A DNA stretch of 64,000 nt, taken from Amblyomma americanum (lineage: Eukaryota; Arthropoda; Arachnida; Ixodida; Ixodidae). Location of the stretch: the NCBI RefSeq assembly GCF_052857255.1, contig NC_135500.1, forward strand, positions 53,097,272 through 53,161,271. Direction: 5' to 3'. Shown one piece after another: positions 30,960 through 42,158 of this stretch. Numbering within the stretch: the stretch's first letter is position 1; every line of letters begins with the position of its first letter. Under the pieces are notes generated by a model that was not told the origin of the DNA, ran no database searches, and saw only the letters and a program-made list of their open reading frames with translations. Made by a program: the position numbers and the translations under genes.

Positions 30960-32865
30960 AAAGAACGACAAAATTTTTATGAGCGCCCCAAATGGTCCAA
31001 CATACTTTCACGCATTGGAGAGGGCCGTACTTAATGGAGCGCTGCTCAGGCCTCCCCTGTTCAATATTACCCTTATACACATAACAAGAAAACTTCCGCG
31101 AGGAGTGCACATATGCAGATGAGAACTGCATCTGGAACGCGTCACGTTCGCGCTATATTACCCAGGAACGTCTTCAGTGAGCGGTACTGCACATCTCGAT
31201 GTACCTGCACCCCCCCCCCCCCCCCCCAAAGGTCACCGTCTCTCGCCAGGAAAGTGTGTTGGCATGGTTTTACAAGAAAAACGATTACTTGTTATCCGCT
31301 CCTCCTAGTTGGACAGTCAGTACCTTATGAACAATCCCAGCGATTCCTTGGTGCTTTGGCAGACAGTAACCTCTGTGGTCAGCTCTGATAAAAAAAAACA
31401 CGATAGGATGAGTGCAGCATTGCAAGCTTTTGTGTTCATAGCGTGAACACGGTGCGATAGCAACTGCCGTTCAATGGTTCTGCTTGAAAAAACTATGCTG
31501 AAGGAACCTTGGGCTATTGTCTACCGGGCTGCAAAGACTATCTCCAACAAGCAGGAAGATTCTCGAGGCCGCGCGGAACAACTGCCTGCGGATATGCCTT
31601 GGCCTCCCAAAGAGTTCCTCAGCACCAGAAACATTACCGGAAGCAGGCTGGCTTCCGCTTGATATTATTTCCCTCCGGGAGGCTATGCGTATCCTCCTAT
31701 GCCATGTCATCCAAGGGAAGCAGCACTTCCTACACTCTGTACACCTAACTCACTGCAAATCTGGCTATGGCGAAGCTGTGCAGCTCCTCCCCCCGCACAC
31801 ACTATTAATCAGCCACTGAAACAACCTGTGTTCTTACCCCCCTGAACAGTCTCGCCTCTAAAGGTGAAGAAGCTTATTCAAGGTGTTAGTGCAAATAGTC
31901 GCATGTCACAGGCAGCGCTTCTGCAAGCTACTATAGCCTGCTTAACCAAGGAATATACAGCACACCCAACTCTTCACCGACGGTTCAACTACTCAACAAG
32001 TCTTCCTGTGGCCTTTATGTGCCCTCAACAAGCCATGTCCTTTCTTACCGGTTGCAGCGGAAGACATCCTCTACGACAGCTGAGCTTCATGGCCTCCAAG
32101 CTTCTTCTTACAGCCTGCGCCACACCTCCGGCCGATTACCTTTACCGACTCTAAAGCATCTCTGCAGATGCTACACAACCGGCTAAAGAACCCCAATCAT
32201 CAGCCCATGTACCATGACCTCGGGTATCTACATCATTTGGCTATTGCCGCAGGCCACTGCATAACAGTTCAGTAGATACCAGCACACTGTGGCATTCTGG
32301 CCACTGAAAAAGCAGATGAAGCGGCCCGTAGGGTATGTGCCATATACCTGGGGTGAAGAAGAACAAGACCGCCAACACCAGTATACATACGGACTTTCTT
32401 CAAGAAATCTGACGCGTTCCAAATGTTCTAAACGAGTTGCTTCTGAAGAAATGTGTCGGCTCTGGAGCTTGCCGACAGATCACAACCAATTTCTTTGCTA
32501 ATTCAACACCCACCTCGGATCAAGAACCGCACCCAGAATTCCTTAATTGCCAACAGGAAACACTTTATCATTGACTTCGCCTTAACGCTGCATTTACAAA
32601 GGGCTTGCGATAACGTTTCGCTCAAATGAGCACTGCGCTTTGTGGAAGCTGTGGCTCGATCGAAACTCTGAAAATATCCTGATTGTGTGCCCTGCGCATT
32701 CTGACAAGTGTGCGTACTATGAACACTGCGAGGAGCTCTCTCCAGCGCCTCTAACAAGGGACTGTGTTATATCTCGCTTACCCTGCCCTAGGCAACATAG
32801 ACATGCAATGAACATTTTATTTGCATATATAAAGGACATTTGACATCATGACAAGCTCTAATTTC
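30960..32865 (+). mobile_element. I-type LINE G with RNase H, decayed 3' half
   Basis: RT fragments begin at about 30985: PLFNITL, then YADENCIWNASRSR at about 31107-31150, where the catalytic ADD is ADE. EQSQRFLGALADSNL and RNNCLRICLGLPKSSSAPET (about 31570-31630) follow. RNase H pieces then appear: a TDGS-like box near 31970, TTAELHGLQ (about 32080), DSKASLQMLHNRLKNPNH (about 32148-32200) and IPAHCGI (about 32277). A Cys/His tail (VCPAHSDKC) sits near 32685. A poly-C run at about 31211-31229 interrupts the RT. Confidence 0.72.
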
Positions 32866-33659
32866 ACCGTGCATGTTATTCTCATACATTCTTCGTGCAA
32901 TGGACTTTGTTAGCCGCTTTTTCGGACTATGCACTTCATAATTGCATGTGTCACATTATTATTCGCCGATGCACCTTACTACGCATTTAATAGCAACAAT
33001 TTATCTTCTCCCATTTTATATTTGTTTCGTATTGCCAATCCGCACCGCTCTTCATCCGCCTTTATCTCCCAAATTCTTTTCGCTACGTAATGTAGCGTGT
33101 CAGCGAATTTTAAACGCCGGCTAAAGTTTATTTTTTCATAAAAATGTTTCTTTCTGTTTCTGATGTGTTCGAGTATGCCGTTCGCATTTCTATAAAAAAT
33201 ATTGATGTTACGAGCAAAGCTTCAATATTTTGTTATTGCGCAGTTCTACATCTAGCCATATTAAACTTGAAGCTTGACCAGGGTGGTTTCATAGGCTGCA
33301 ATGAGCAAGAGGAAAGGGTGGGACCGTTTCCATTTTCGGAATCAAAGTTTTTCTTTTTTCACGTTTAGGGATAATTTCTAACCATATTTGCAGCGGCTGC
33401 CAGCTCCTCAATGCTACTCGGAGAGAACAAGGAGAGCAGTCTGGGTTTTAATTTTTTGTTGCTTGCATGCAGGGACAAAGGCAAATAGATAGCACGTGGA
33501 CTCCTCCACTTCTATCTAGCGCCGTGTTTTTTGCGCTCCTTTTTTTTGTTCTGTAAAGATTGTTTGCCACTAGCACCGTATCGGTAAGTGTCGGCCACGC
33601 TCAGAGAGCTTCAGGCACGCTATTAGAACCACATTTTTTAAAAAATGTCAGTAGCTTAG
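32866..33659. other. AT-rich spacer, probable LINE G 3' UTR and unassigned DNA
   Basis: There are only short frames. The first 250 bases may be the 3' UTR of LINE G. No repeat, exon or RNA gene was recognised in the rest. Confidence 0.4.
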
Positions 33660-34157
33660 CTCGGCTATGCCAGGATATATGTAGCGAAAGCAAGTGTTAA
33701 ACTCCCCGGTTCGCCTTGTTCGTATATTCCACAACGTATGAAGCACAGGCATAAACGTCCGGTATGACCTGTAGGTCCATGTTTAATTTCAGCACCGAGG
33801 CTATCCAAGGATTGAAGGGTTCGCGTCACTCTTACGCCTAATCTCCAGGCTAACGGAACGTTGTTCTTCGGTTTCTTGAGCCCGCCGCTGAAGTCTCTTG
33901 GTCGCATTCCATCGCTCATCACGGGCCGTCTTCAATGAAGCAGGACCCAGGTCTCTCCTCCGGCTGCTGTCGCTGCTGCTGGCGGTCGAGACACCGGACG
34001 TTAAACGTGCCTGTCTCGCGGCGGCATATTCTCGGCGGCGTTTAGCCAGTCGTTCAGCGCGCTGTTCGTCTGTTTCCTGGGCGATTCGTTTCCTCTTCAT
34101 CTCCTTCCGCTGTCGATTCCAGGCCTCCTCCAGCTTATCAGAATGGTCGCCGTCCAT
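33660..34157 (-). pseudogene. Helitron-like remnant: STPR-type repeats plus Rep-region scrap
   Basis: The minus frame 34157-33801 begins with an ATG and encodes a basic protein with ~24-residue repeats: KRKRIAQETDEQRAERLAKR and TKRLQRRAQETEEQRSVSLE. These resemble the STPR modules often linked to arthropod Helitron proteins. Directly downstream, after a stop, another frame (33795-33690) reads LKLNMDLQVIPDVYACASYV and VEYTNKANRGV. This matches the W-AN-DIQ-VLDVYACA-YVVSYISK block of Helitron Rep proteins. The middle of the protein is missing, so this is an internally deleted copy. Confidence 0.62.
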
Positions 34158-34480
34158 ACTATCGCCTCAACTGTGGTTGCGGCGAACGATAGCTCCCCTT
34201 TTCAATCCTGTGACATCATATCACGCATGCGACGCAGCTGTCGAAGCGAGCGGAGGCGAACGCAACGACGAGGAACGCGGTGTCACGTCCTACCAAACAG
34301 CGGCGGCGGCGAGGTACGCGGTGTGACGTCATGCCAGATGGCGCGGCGAGCGCGCGAAGCACAGTAACCTTCCACGGCGAGGCGCGCATTGTGACGTCAC
34401 GTGCCTCGATGGAGTACCGCCACAGCGAAATCGGGAGTTTGCGGCCAATAAAGCTTTCGCTTTAAAACACTCCTTGGCTT
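34158..34480 (+). repeat. CpG-rich terminal segment of the Helitron-like unit (inferred)
   Basis: The stretch has three TGACGTCA-type palindromes (about 34323-34331, 34390-34399 and a weaker GTGTCACGTC) and repeated CGCGGTGT-CACGTC blocks. It ends with CCAATAAAGCTTTCGCTTTA. It lies just upstream of the STPR ATG on the minus strand, so it could hold that gene's promoter. The plus-strand AATAAA may instead end another transcript. Membership in a repeat family is suspected from composition only. Confidence 0.35.
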
Positions 34481-35022
34481 CGTGATGAGTCCTTAAGACC
34501 TGCTCAAGTTCCTGTGGTGAGTTTTTAAGCACGCTTTAGTAAGGAGCCCTTGCTGAGGCCTTCCTTGCAGCGTCCTTTTTTATGTTAGGCTGAACAATAA
34601 CTTCGCGATTCACTCCCCCGCTTTCTGCCCTGCGCGCATGCTTCAGTGCACAAGCACAGAAACTGCACGCGTGAGTAGTGCGATTCCGGCAGTATCGATG
34701 ACACCGAATAGAATATGGTAGCTGCGTCCACTCTCGGCGCTGTTTACGCGATCTGCAGGCTCAACGACTTCCAAATGTGTTGCACAGAAATTCAGTCGAT
34801 TGCTGTAGTGGAGGCAGAAGCCAACAATTACGTGCTGGTTGGCTTTGCCGCGCAATTCTCTCGCGAGAGAAGAGCAGCTTGAATGAACGGGACAGCTGTG
34901 CGATACATGCATGCCAGTGTAGAGTTACTTGGATAAACAAGGTAAATCAGGCAGTTTTGTCGGGATTGGCAACGGTTGATTCCCCAGAGTGATTCACCAT
35001 TGAAAAGTCGTTCTTCATGAGC
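34481..35022. other. Stretch without a recognisable gene
   Basis: There are short frames on both strands, none with motifs. Nothing in it matched other parts of the window. Confidence 0.4.
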
Positions 35023-35227
35023 TCACACTGCTGTGCGATGTATGCGCACGTTAAAAATCTCCTAGTGGTCAAAATTATTCCGGAGCCCTCCACTGCGGCA
35101 CCCCTTTACTTTCTTCTTTCACTCCCTCCTTTATGCCTTACCTTGCGGGGCGGCTCAGGTGTCTAACGATATATGAGACAGATACTGCGCAATTTCCTTT
35201 CCCCAAAAAGCCAATTATTATTATTAT
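35023..35227 (+). repeat. 5'-truncated tRNA-derived SINE
   Basis: It lacks the tRNA head and starts at TGCTGTGCGATG. It shares AAAATTATTCCGGAGCCCTC, TCTTCTTTCACTCCCTCC and GATATATGAGACAGATACTG with the SINE at 109-441, and ends in ATT units. Same subfamily as 109-441, in opposite orientation. Confidence 0.85.
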
Positions 35228-35602
35228 GAGCTCACACGGGTCTTCAATGTTTTTAGCGCGAAAGCACTAATGAACACGGTTCCAACCAAAATTATTGTGT
35301 GAAGTCAGACCATGAGGGTGACCTTGGCCCACATGAAGAAACAAAATAAATGTTGCCGCGACTGGGTTTCCAAGCCCCGGTTGCGAGAACAGATCAGCTT
35401 CGCTGGCTACTGCACGAGTGCACTATGCTCTCGCCACTGCACGGGAGCGGAGAGCTATCGCCGCTGCCGATCACGCCTCTTGTTAAACTAAACGCAGGCA
35501 GAACCTAAAAAGAAACCATGAGCCAACCAGACTAAGGACATGTTTTCGCATGTCGACTCGGTTTAACCCTGTTAAAACCCTAACACTTTTTTTTCTTTTC
35601 AG

Positions 35603-35970
35603 GGATGATCGCTGGGCGCGCTCCAGGTCAGCCGCAGTGCATCTGCCTCGCCGGCGTGAGCAGGCAAACAGCACAGCGTGAGATCAGCAGCACGTTGTTC
35701 CAGCTAGCTTCTGTAGCTGTTGCAACGTCGCGTTTAACGTCAGTGAGTTTTCAGATCACGTTTACGGCATTTTTAGGAAATAAGCAGCTGGAAACAGTCG
35801 CTGTAAAACATGAAGACTTCATGGACATGCAGAAAAATGTCACGAGCAGGCTGACCATAAATTCCAGAGCAATGACCGATACCCACAAGGGACCACATGT
35901 AGTCGTAACAGCTCGAACTAATGTGTCAAAAAGTCGCCTCGAGATCACTGTTGGTTCTCTTTTTTGGTAA
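35603..35970 (+). CDS. Candidate 3' exon of unknown gene
   Basis: A strong acceptor (TTTTTTTTCTTTTCAG at 35587-35602) is followed by an open frame of 121 codons to a stop at 35968-35970. I recognise no domain. The second half (FQITFTAFLGNKQLETV, then HVVVTARTNVSKSRLEI) has an alternating hydrophobic pattern that would suit beta strands. The first in-frame ATG is two bases after the acceptor. No partner exon or polyadenylation signal was identified, so it may be chance. Confidence 0.3.
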
Positions 35971-36821
35971 AATGGGATCACCGTGATAAAGGCTGTATTG
36001 ATAAATTTGCAAAAATACGTTTGTAGGTACAAAAACGTAAAGTACCAGTTTGCGATCATAAAACGCAGTTGGGGTCGAATGTTGAAATCTCACGAGATGC
36101 AGCTAAGTCATGTTCCTCTGCTCTTGTAAAACCGAGTATGCTGGTTCGGGCAATGTTTTTGTGCCTGTTTCTATACGTCATTGGTGCAGGTTCTCATGGC
36201 TGCATGGCGATACTTCCGTATTACTCCGCGCTCTTAACGATAAATTTCCACAGCTTGCGCCTATGTATCGCAACTATATCTAAATAGGAGAAATATCGGC
36301 GAGAACGGATAAGAGCTTGTGCAGTTGAGAGCACTTAATCTAATTCGTTGTGAGGCAAAAGAAATTAGCGCTGCAGTTTTGAATGCAAACGACAGCGATT
36401 GGAATTCGTATTAGAATACTTCTTTCTTTAATTAAGGAGCAAGCGAACAAGTTATGATTTTCTTTGGTTATGTGTTACGTTTAGGTTACAACCCTTGAGG
36501 TTTGCCGTGGAATTCGCTGTTTACAAAGCTGCATTTGAGACGGGCCGTGAGGTGCAGGACATTGAACCGTTCAGAGAATGAAATTACGCTAAATGAAAAG
36601 CTACTAAATGATACCTCCCTTCTTTGGATGTCTGTTGGCTTTTTGGTAGCAGTTTGAGGTGTTTTCGAGGCGACTGGCCGTTTAAAACACCTCCACATGC
36701 GCTGAGAAGCGAACCGGTAGCTGGTGTTCTGTACCATTGAGCGATCGGAATTGCGCTGCTTCTTGTGGCTCCTGGTCGTCGATTTGCTTCCCAATGCCAA
36801 CGTGTACACTGCAAGCTAGAA
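35971..36821. other. Stretch without a recognisable gene
   Basis: Minus-strand frames at 36486-36870 are open but show no motif, and three overlap in different frames. A plus frame at 36069-36287 contains a hydrophobic segment (MFLCLFLYVIGAG) but no signal to support translation. Confidence 0.35.
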
Positions 36822-38063
36822 TAAACCCAATTGGGAGTTTAAATGGTTGGCATCGCCCTTTAGACTCCATATGTGAAAATATTTACTCCATCAATATGGA
36901 GTAAAAATGTTATCAATGACCTATTTTACCCCCCGCAATCAATAATGAGGCATAAAAAAGAATTCTCATAATTACCATGTTTAAATGCTGCTTCCTTGTC
37001 TCAGTGCGCCAAAGTCCCTAATGGAGTAAAAAAAACACCATTTTGCACCATTCGCTCCGCCACCTAGCGTCTCGTCTGCTTGTAGTCAGTCGTCTGGCAT
37101 TGGCAGTGAGTAACGACCCCTGGTTACCATCGTCAGTGGACCTCTGCTCACCTCTGCTTATTCAGAGACGCCTGCCGGCACACGATATCGGCTTGTCGCC
37201 GTTTTCCGCTACAGTAGGCTACATAATAAACTGCTCATCTGAAGCCTCCAGTGCTCTAACCATACGTGATCTTCCTTTGTTAGTGTCGCCACCCCGTTAC
37301 AGTCCCCGCTTCGGCCTAATTCTCAATTTTTTCAATGCGGTTTTTTATCGCGGTGTGTTGCAGCAGATTGTAATGCGTTGTATGAACGTGGAACTGTGAG
37401 AGTATATAGTTTCCATGCTGATCTATTGATTATGAGGCTACATTTTCCTCGGTCATATTGAAAAGCCAAGCCTTAAAGAAGTGAATATAAAAGCAAACAT
37501 TGCCATACCAAACAACCTTCAGGGATGTTTTCATTTTCAACTTGTTCTGCTCTGGTTTTTGTCAAGTACAGCGGGGTGCATGACTGTGAAAGCTACTCCG
37601 TGACTCCTTTTGAGTTTTTTACTATGTATTCTAATGTTACGTCCCTTTATCTAGGAACATAGCCTACGAAACGAGCTCATACAGCAAAAACAGACAAGCA
37701 GACGACCCCTGCAGCCTCAGCCAACGCTGCAGCTGGGCTTGCAAATGACGAAAATAACGTGCGGCGCAGGGCCAAATTAGGACAGCGCAGTTTCCCCAGC
37801 TGGGTTGTGTGCGGCTTCCGCAGTTACAGCCCGTTTCCGCCGCCGGAACTGCTGTAAGAATGAGGCTGAATGAGGATAAATAAACATAATGCCATTTCCG
37901 GCTTCATTTCTGTGGGCGCTAAAACATTTACTTCCTTGTATTCCTAAACATCTCCCTTAAACAGAGTAAATAGAATACTCTATTTATATGGAGTAAATAT
38001 AACCTCATTTTGGGTGCGCGATAGAGGGCAATTCATTTACTCTCAATTGGGCGTTTTTTTGTT
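36822..38063. mobile_element. AT-rich DNA-transposon-like unit with GGAGTAAA motif repeats
   Basis: The left motif AAACCCAATTGGGAGTTTAA (36824-36843) is matched inverted by TTTACTCTCAATTGGGCGTT (38036-38055). Both subterminal regions contain GGAGTAAA/TTTACTCC words, including the palindrome at 36882-36905 (TTTACTCCAT-caat-ATGGAGTAAA), AATGGAGTAAA near 37021 and ATATGGAGTAAATA at 37986-37999. No transposase frame is visible, so it would be non-autonomous. No target duplication could be fixed. Confidence 0.45.
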
Positions 38064-38110
38064 GACCGTGTAGACAAGTAAACAAAAAAACACCCAGATG
38101 GGAGTAAATG
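38034..38110. repeat. 30-bp inverted repeat junction
   Basis: Arms 38034-38063 and 38081-38110 match inversely at about 26 of 30 positions, around a 17-base spacer GACCGTGTAGACAAGTA. The outer arm ends are CATTTACTC and GAGTAAATG. This may be the meeting of two transposon termini, or one terminus forming a stem. Confidence 0.6.
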
Positions 38111-39102
38111 CCCTTAACATGCCATTAAACATGGGGTAATGGCATGCTAGTCGAAGTGAGAAGAAATGGGTGGAGAGTTAAGAGAGCACTGCACCCAGAG
38201 GCCCGCACCTCAAGGATAATGCAAGGGCTTATGTTCCAAATATACAATCATCCGGTAAAATCGATTCCCAATTTTCGGTGCTGTACGAGTGAACGGCAGC
38301 CCAACCCGCAGACCCTGGTATCACGGCAGCCGTGGACTGTTGCTCGCCGTTGGCCGACATTTGTCGCCGACTGGCGGCGCCGCTTGGAATGCTGAAGGCG
38401 TCCATGGACGCCTGCGTGGTGCGAGTACTCGCCACCGCTAGGCACTTCTCAGGAAGCTAATAACAGCGGTAAGCTTTCGGAATGGGCAATATATTTTTTG
38501 CAATGGCCTGTCGGCGTTCCCTACTTTCATATCGCACCGAAGCAGATATATGCAAGAAAGGTTACCTTCAAACATTGTCGAAAATTTCTTTGCAATTCGT
38601 GCCCCGCCCATGTCCCCATCTGTTTCTAGAATTGAGGTGCGATGCCATTAAGTGCGCCAGCCATTGCCGCTCACTGCTTCGTTTTGCGTAATTCGTATTC
38701 TATTGCTTTAAAGGGCTGCGGCATTGTCATATTGTTATATTGTTAATATCAATTCAAGACTCCTTAACGTGGCTGTGTACCTGGCCGTCGAGAATTCTGC
38801 GAAAGTGATGCGCATGGGAACGAAACACGTGGTTGCTGGCAGCAGCGCACTAAACTTACGATCCGCAACGTGACGCAAACGCTATTGCTTTCACAGCCCA
38901 GCATAAAGGGCTAATACGGCTTTATGAATGAATTGTTTGTTTTGCTAATCACCCCACTGACTATTCTCTGAAGCCCAAATGAAATGCACTTTTGACTGTT
39001 ACAGAAGACTTCAGGGCGAAATATGCATGTCACCGATAACATTAAAGCCGTATCAGTAGATCCGCTTTATATCTAGCCTAAAATTTCAAGCCTGTCTTCA
39101 AT
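38111..39102. other. Stretch without a recognised gene
   Basis: A GC-rich patch (38270-38450) has opposing short frames. On the minus strand one opens with an ATG at 38435 and has a Ser/Thr-rich start. No family or splice signal decides whether it is an exon. The remainder is AT-rich with nothing noted. Confidence 0.35.
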
Positions 39103-40600
39103 ATACAAAATACAAATACCTTTATTTCAACATCAGGGATGTTAGGGTTGCACCCAAAAAGCCTATAATTGAGTTGACAGAGGGGCACACCCCCGTACAT
39201 TATAAAAACCGGCAGCAACAGAACACGAACAGAATAAAAAAAAATACAGCGCTTAGGTAAACATCATGTGGAATAAAAAAATAGTGAACATCCTCTAGGA
39301 ATAATAAATAAGTGAATTCGGCAGAACTAACACACGGGCGGAAGAATAAAGAAAAAGACTAAAGTGCATAGGTAAACATCATGTTCAAATAAAAAATTAG
39401 TGAACATCCTCTTGGAATAATAAGTAAGTGAAGTCGGCGAAATGAACAAAAAACGCTCAGGAACACTGAAAATGCAAAAAGAAAAATAACAATAAGAAAA
39501 CAAAAAGGGATAAAGGAGGAGCAAACTTGCAGCAAGAAAAAACCGTAACATTAGGTCCTCAGAGCTCATTGTGCCAATTAACGAGAGTTGGAATTATATG
39601 TCGGAGCATTTGGCGACCGTAATATGTACGAAAGGATGGCAGATACCAGGCGTCGTTGTTATGTGTTGGGTATTAATTAGCTTTGGGCCGTGGTCAGCTG
39701 TGCCATCAAAGAATGCGTCATGATTTTTTCGTTTTCTTTCATATCGTTTACTTAACAATAATTTATATTGGTCAACAATTGAAGTAAATTTTAATGATGC
39801 GAAAAGAGGTTGATGTGAGCAGTAAACGGGGCATTTAAAAAATTGCAATGACACGAATAATCTTTTTCTGTATTTTCTGTAAGCTATATGTATTTGAACA
39901 TGCGGCACCCCACGCCATATGACAATATGAAAGGTTAGATAGAAATAGTGCATTATAAAATAAATGTCTCACACTCAGAGGTAATAAAGGGCGGACTTTG
40001 TATAACACGCCTGTGCATTTTGCAAGTTTTTGAACCAGATTGTCGATGTGTGTGTCGCATGAAAGATTGCACTGCAGTATCACACCTAGACACTTTACTG
40101 ACGCCACTATTTGAATGCTTTGAGAACCAAGCGTTAGTGTAGGTCAATGTTCTAGCGGTTTATTCTTAGGTGTAAAAAGTGCAGCTTTAGTTTTGTTAGC
40201 GCTAATTTTAATTAAATGTTCAGTACTCCATTCGACCAAATTGTGGAGTTTAATTAGCGTTTAATGTCAAGTCACTAAGTGTTTCCGTGCTAAAAATATG
40301 CTGACGTCGTCTGCATACATTATACATTCAGCGCTGTTGTCAATGTTCACAATGTCGTTAATATAGATGTTAAACAGTGAGGTCCAAGAATACTGCCCTG
40401 CGGCACGCCAGAATAAATGGATCTAAAGTGCAATGAAGAATTGTTAATTATATCTCGTTGCTGGCGGTGCTCTAAATGTGTGATTAAAAGCTTATATCAC
40501 TCCGTATATGCCAGTATTAGTTATAGCGAGGTCCTGAAAAGAGCATAAAGAATTGTGCTACACCCTTCAGGTGTATCCTAGCTAATTTTATCATTCGCCC
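39103..40600 (-). mobile_element. CR1-like LINE H, 3' part, minus strand
   Basis: The minus strand reads SGVPQGSILG (about 40395-40425), YINDIVNIDNSAECIMYADD (motif C YADD kept, about 40300-40360), VKCLGVILQCNLSCDTHIDN and LLPLSVRHLFYNALFLSNLS (40107-39835). Then LQKIQKKIIRVIAIF and a C-terminal tail to about 39600 follow. The 3' UTR ends with AATAAAGGTATTTGTATTTT (inverse of about 39105-39125). A frame break near 40345-40400 and the missing 5' half mark a truncated copy. It belongs to a different family from LINEs A-D. Confidence 0.78.
39220..39450 (-). repeat. ~115-bp tandem duplication in the LINE H 3' UTR
   Basis: TAGGTAAACATCATG and TAGTGAACATCCTCT, followed by GGAATAATAAATAAGTGAA, occur at about 39255-39318. 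They recur at about 39370-39433 with a few changes. The two copies are adjacent. Confidence 0.7.
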
Positions 40601-41599
40601 GTGTCCCTCTCGACATGCATGAAGTTGGCATAAAACTGTTAACCACATAATCCCTGGGTAAGAACTTGGCAAATCTGCCTTTAAGCACCTTCACAAATTT
40701 TGCATGCAGACGACATAAATAAGCTGTGCCCTAGAAAAATAAGTGTTATCGTATTTTGCTGGCCCGTCATTCAATGGTTTCTCTTTCCGCTGCTTCCCGC
40801 TTGGCCAACGATGGCTCTGGTGAAGATCCATGCCGGTGTTTTGCAATACTACCCCGCGATTTTTACTATTGACGACAATGTACTATTCACGTGTTCACTT
40901 GTTTAGGATCTTTGAACAAACGTTTTTCTTTTCAGGAACTGAAGCGACGAGCATGTGTCGCGGGTACTCCTTTTTATCAGGAACAAATGAAACTCTGATG
41001 TTGCTAACTGTGCCTCACAATGAGATCGTTAAATTTTAGTTAGCAGGAACGAGCATTTCGTACTTTTTCGGGGTCATAGTCGTGGACTAGAGAAATGAAA
41101 ATCCTGGGAAACCAGTGCACTAAAAGTATTCTGTGTGACGCCTCAGTGGCTACAGCACTGCCTTCATACTATGATCCTCTGAGCTACCAAGGTCTAGTTT
41201 ATCTGAGCAAGAAAGACCCCCATGGTTTCTCCCAAGACAGAGGATATATCTTTCTGTGAAATTATGTCCTGAGCATTGCTTTGCACCATGCGAAACTTAC
41301 TCCACCTTGCGGTAAGACCGTTATATGTGGCACAAAAATGGGATGTTGCATTGAGTTTGCGTGTGAACTTGTAGTTTTGTGCTGATGGTCGCCAGTATTT
41401 TGGTGGCGGCATCAGGGCAAAGTTCGAGAAAACACTTTTGATTTAAAATAATTGAAATGCGTCCGTAGCACATTGAATATCTCTCAAAGGATTGAAAAAT
41501 GTATTGCCTTTACTGGCTAAGCATTCTGCATTTACGTTTTTGGTGTGTCTCCACTGTGCTACCGATTAATACGCCACCGTCCCTGGCTATAGAGTGTCG
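40601..41599. other. Stretch without a recognisable gene
   Basis: There are only short frames. A GCCTCAGTGGCTACAGC segment near 41144 weakly recalls a SINE A box but lacks a B box and body. Confidence 0.4.
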
Positions 41600-41786
41600 C
41601 GGAAAGCTTACATATCCTGTTTAGAGGGGAGAAGGAAGAATCAGCAGTCACCCTTCGGAGAGAAAAAAAAACTATAAAACTCTTATCAGACCTACCCTAG
41701 AATATGCGGATATAGTCTGGAGCCCCCATCAAACAATTTTAATCAACAAATTAGAGCGCATCCAAAAACTAGCAGTAAGGTTTGTA

Positions 41787-42093
41787 GTAGTAGTAGTAAA
41801 AGACTTTTATTCGACCATAATTTATAGGCCGAGCATGTCGACCACCTGGGCGACCAGAAGCCGCTGTTCTTGTTCCCCTTCAGCGCCAAGCCAGTCGAGC
41901 CAGGTGGTGATGGATAGAAAGGGTGGGGGGACTGCTGAGCAGCCGGGCAATAGAAGAGGCAATGGGCCAGGTCCGCATAGATACAGGGGCAGTTGGGACA
42001 GGAAGGGTCCGATCGATAGCGATAGAGGAAGAGGCGGGACGGGGTGGTAACTGCATTCATCTGAATGTGCCGAAGAAGGCGAGACTCCGGCAC
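41787..42093 (-). pseudogene. LINE I C-terminal Cys/His tail and 3' end
   Basis: The minus frame reads MPESRLLRHIQMNAVTTPSR, then CPNCPCIYADLAHCLFYCPA. This is a CX2C...HX4C-type finger common at the end of I-type LINE ORF2. It ends near 41790 in TAC repeats that serve as tail. A frame change separates it from the RNase H frame ending at about 42159. Confidence 0.75.
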
Positions 42094-42158
42094 CGTGAGT
42101 GATGGATGAGGGGGAGGGAAAAGGCGTTTGTCGAGGCGGAGCTCAAGGTAGACCTCTT

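Noticed and set aside
35340..35460. A further antisense SINE head (GGTTTCCAAGCCCCGG and CTCGCCACTGCACGGG)
   Set aside because: It resembles an inverted tRNA-like region, but spacing and boxes are too degraded to separate from chance.
41130..41190. SINE A-box-like GCCTCAGTGGCTACAGC
   Set aside because: No B box or SINE body follows.
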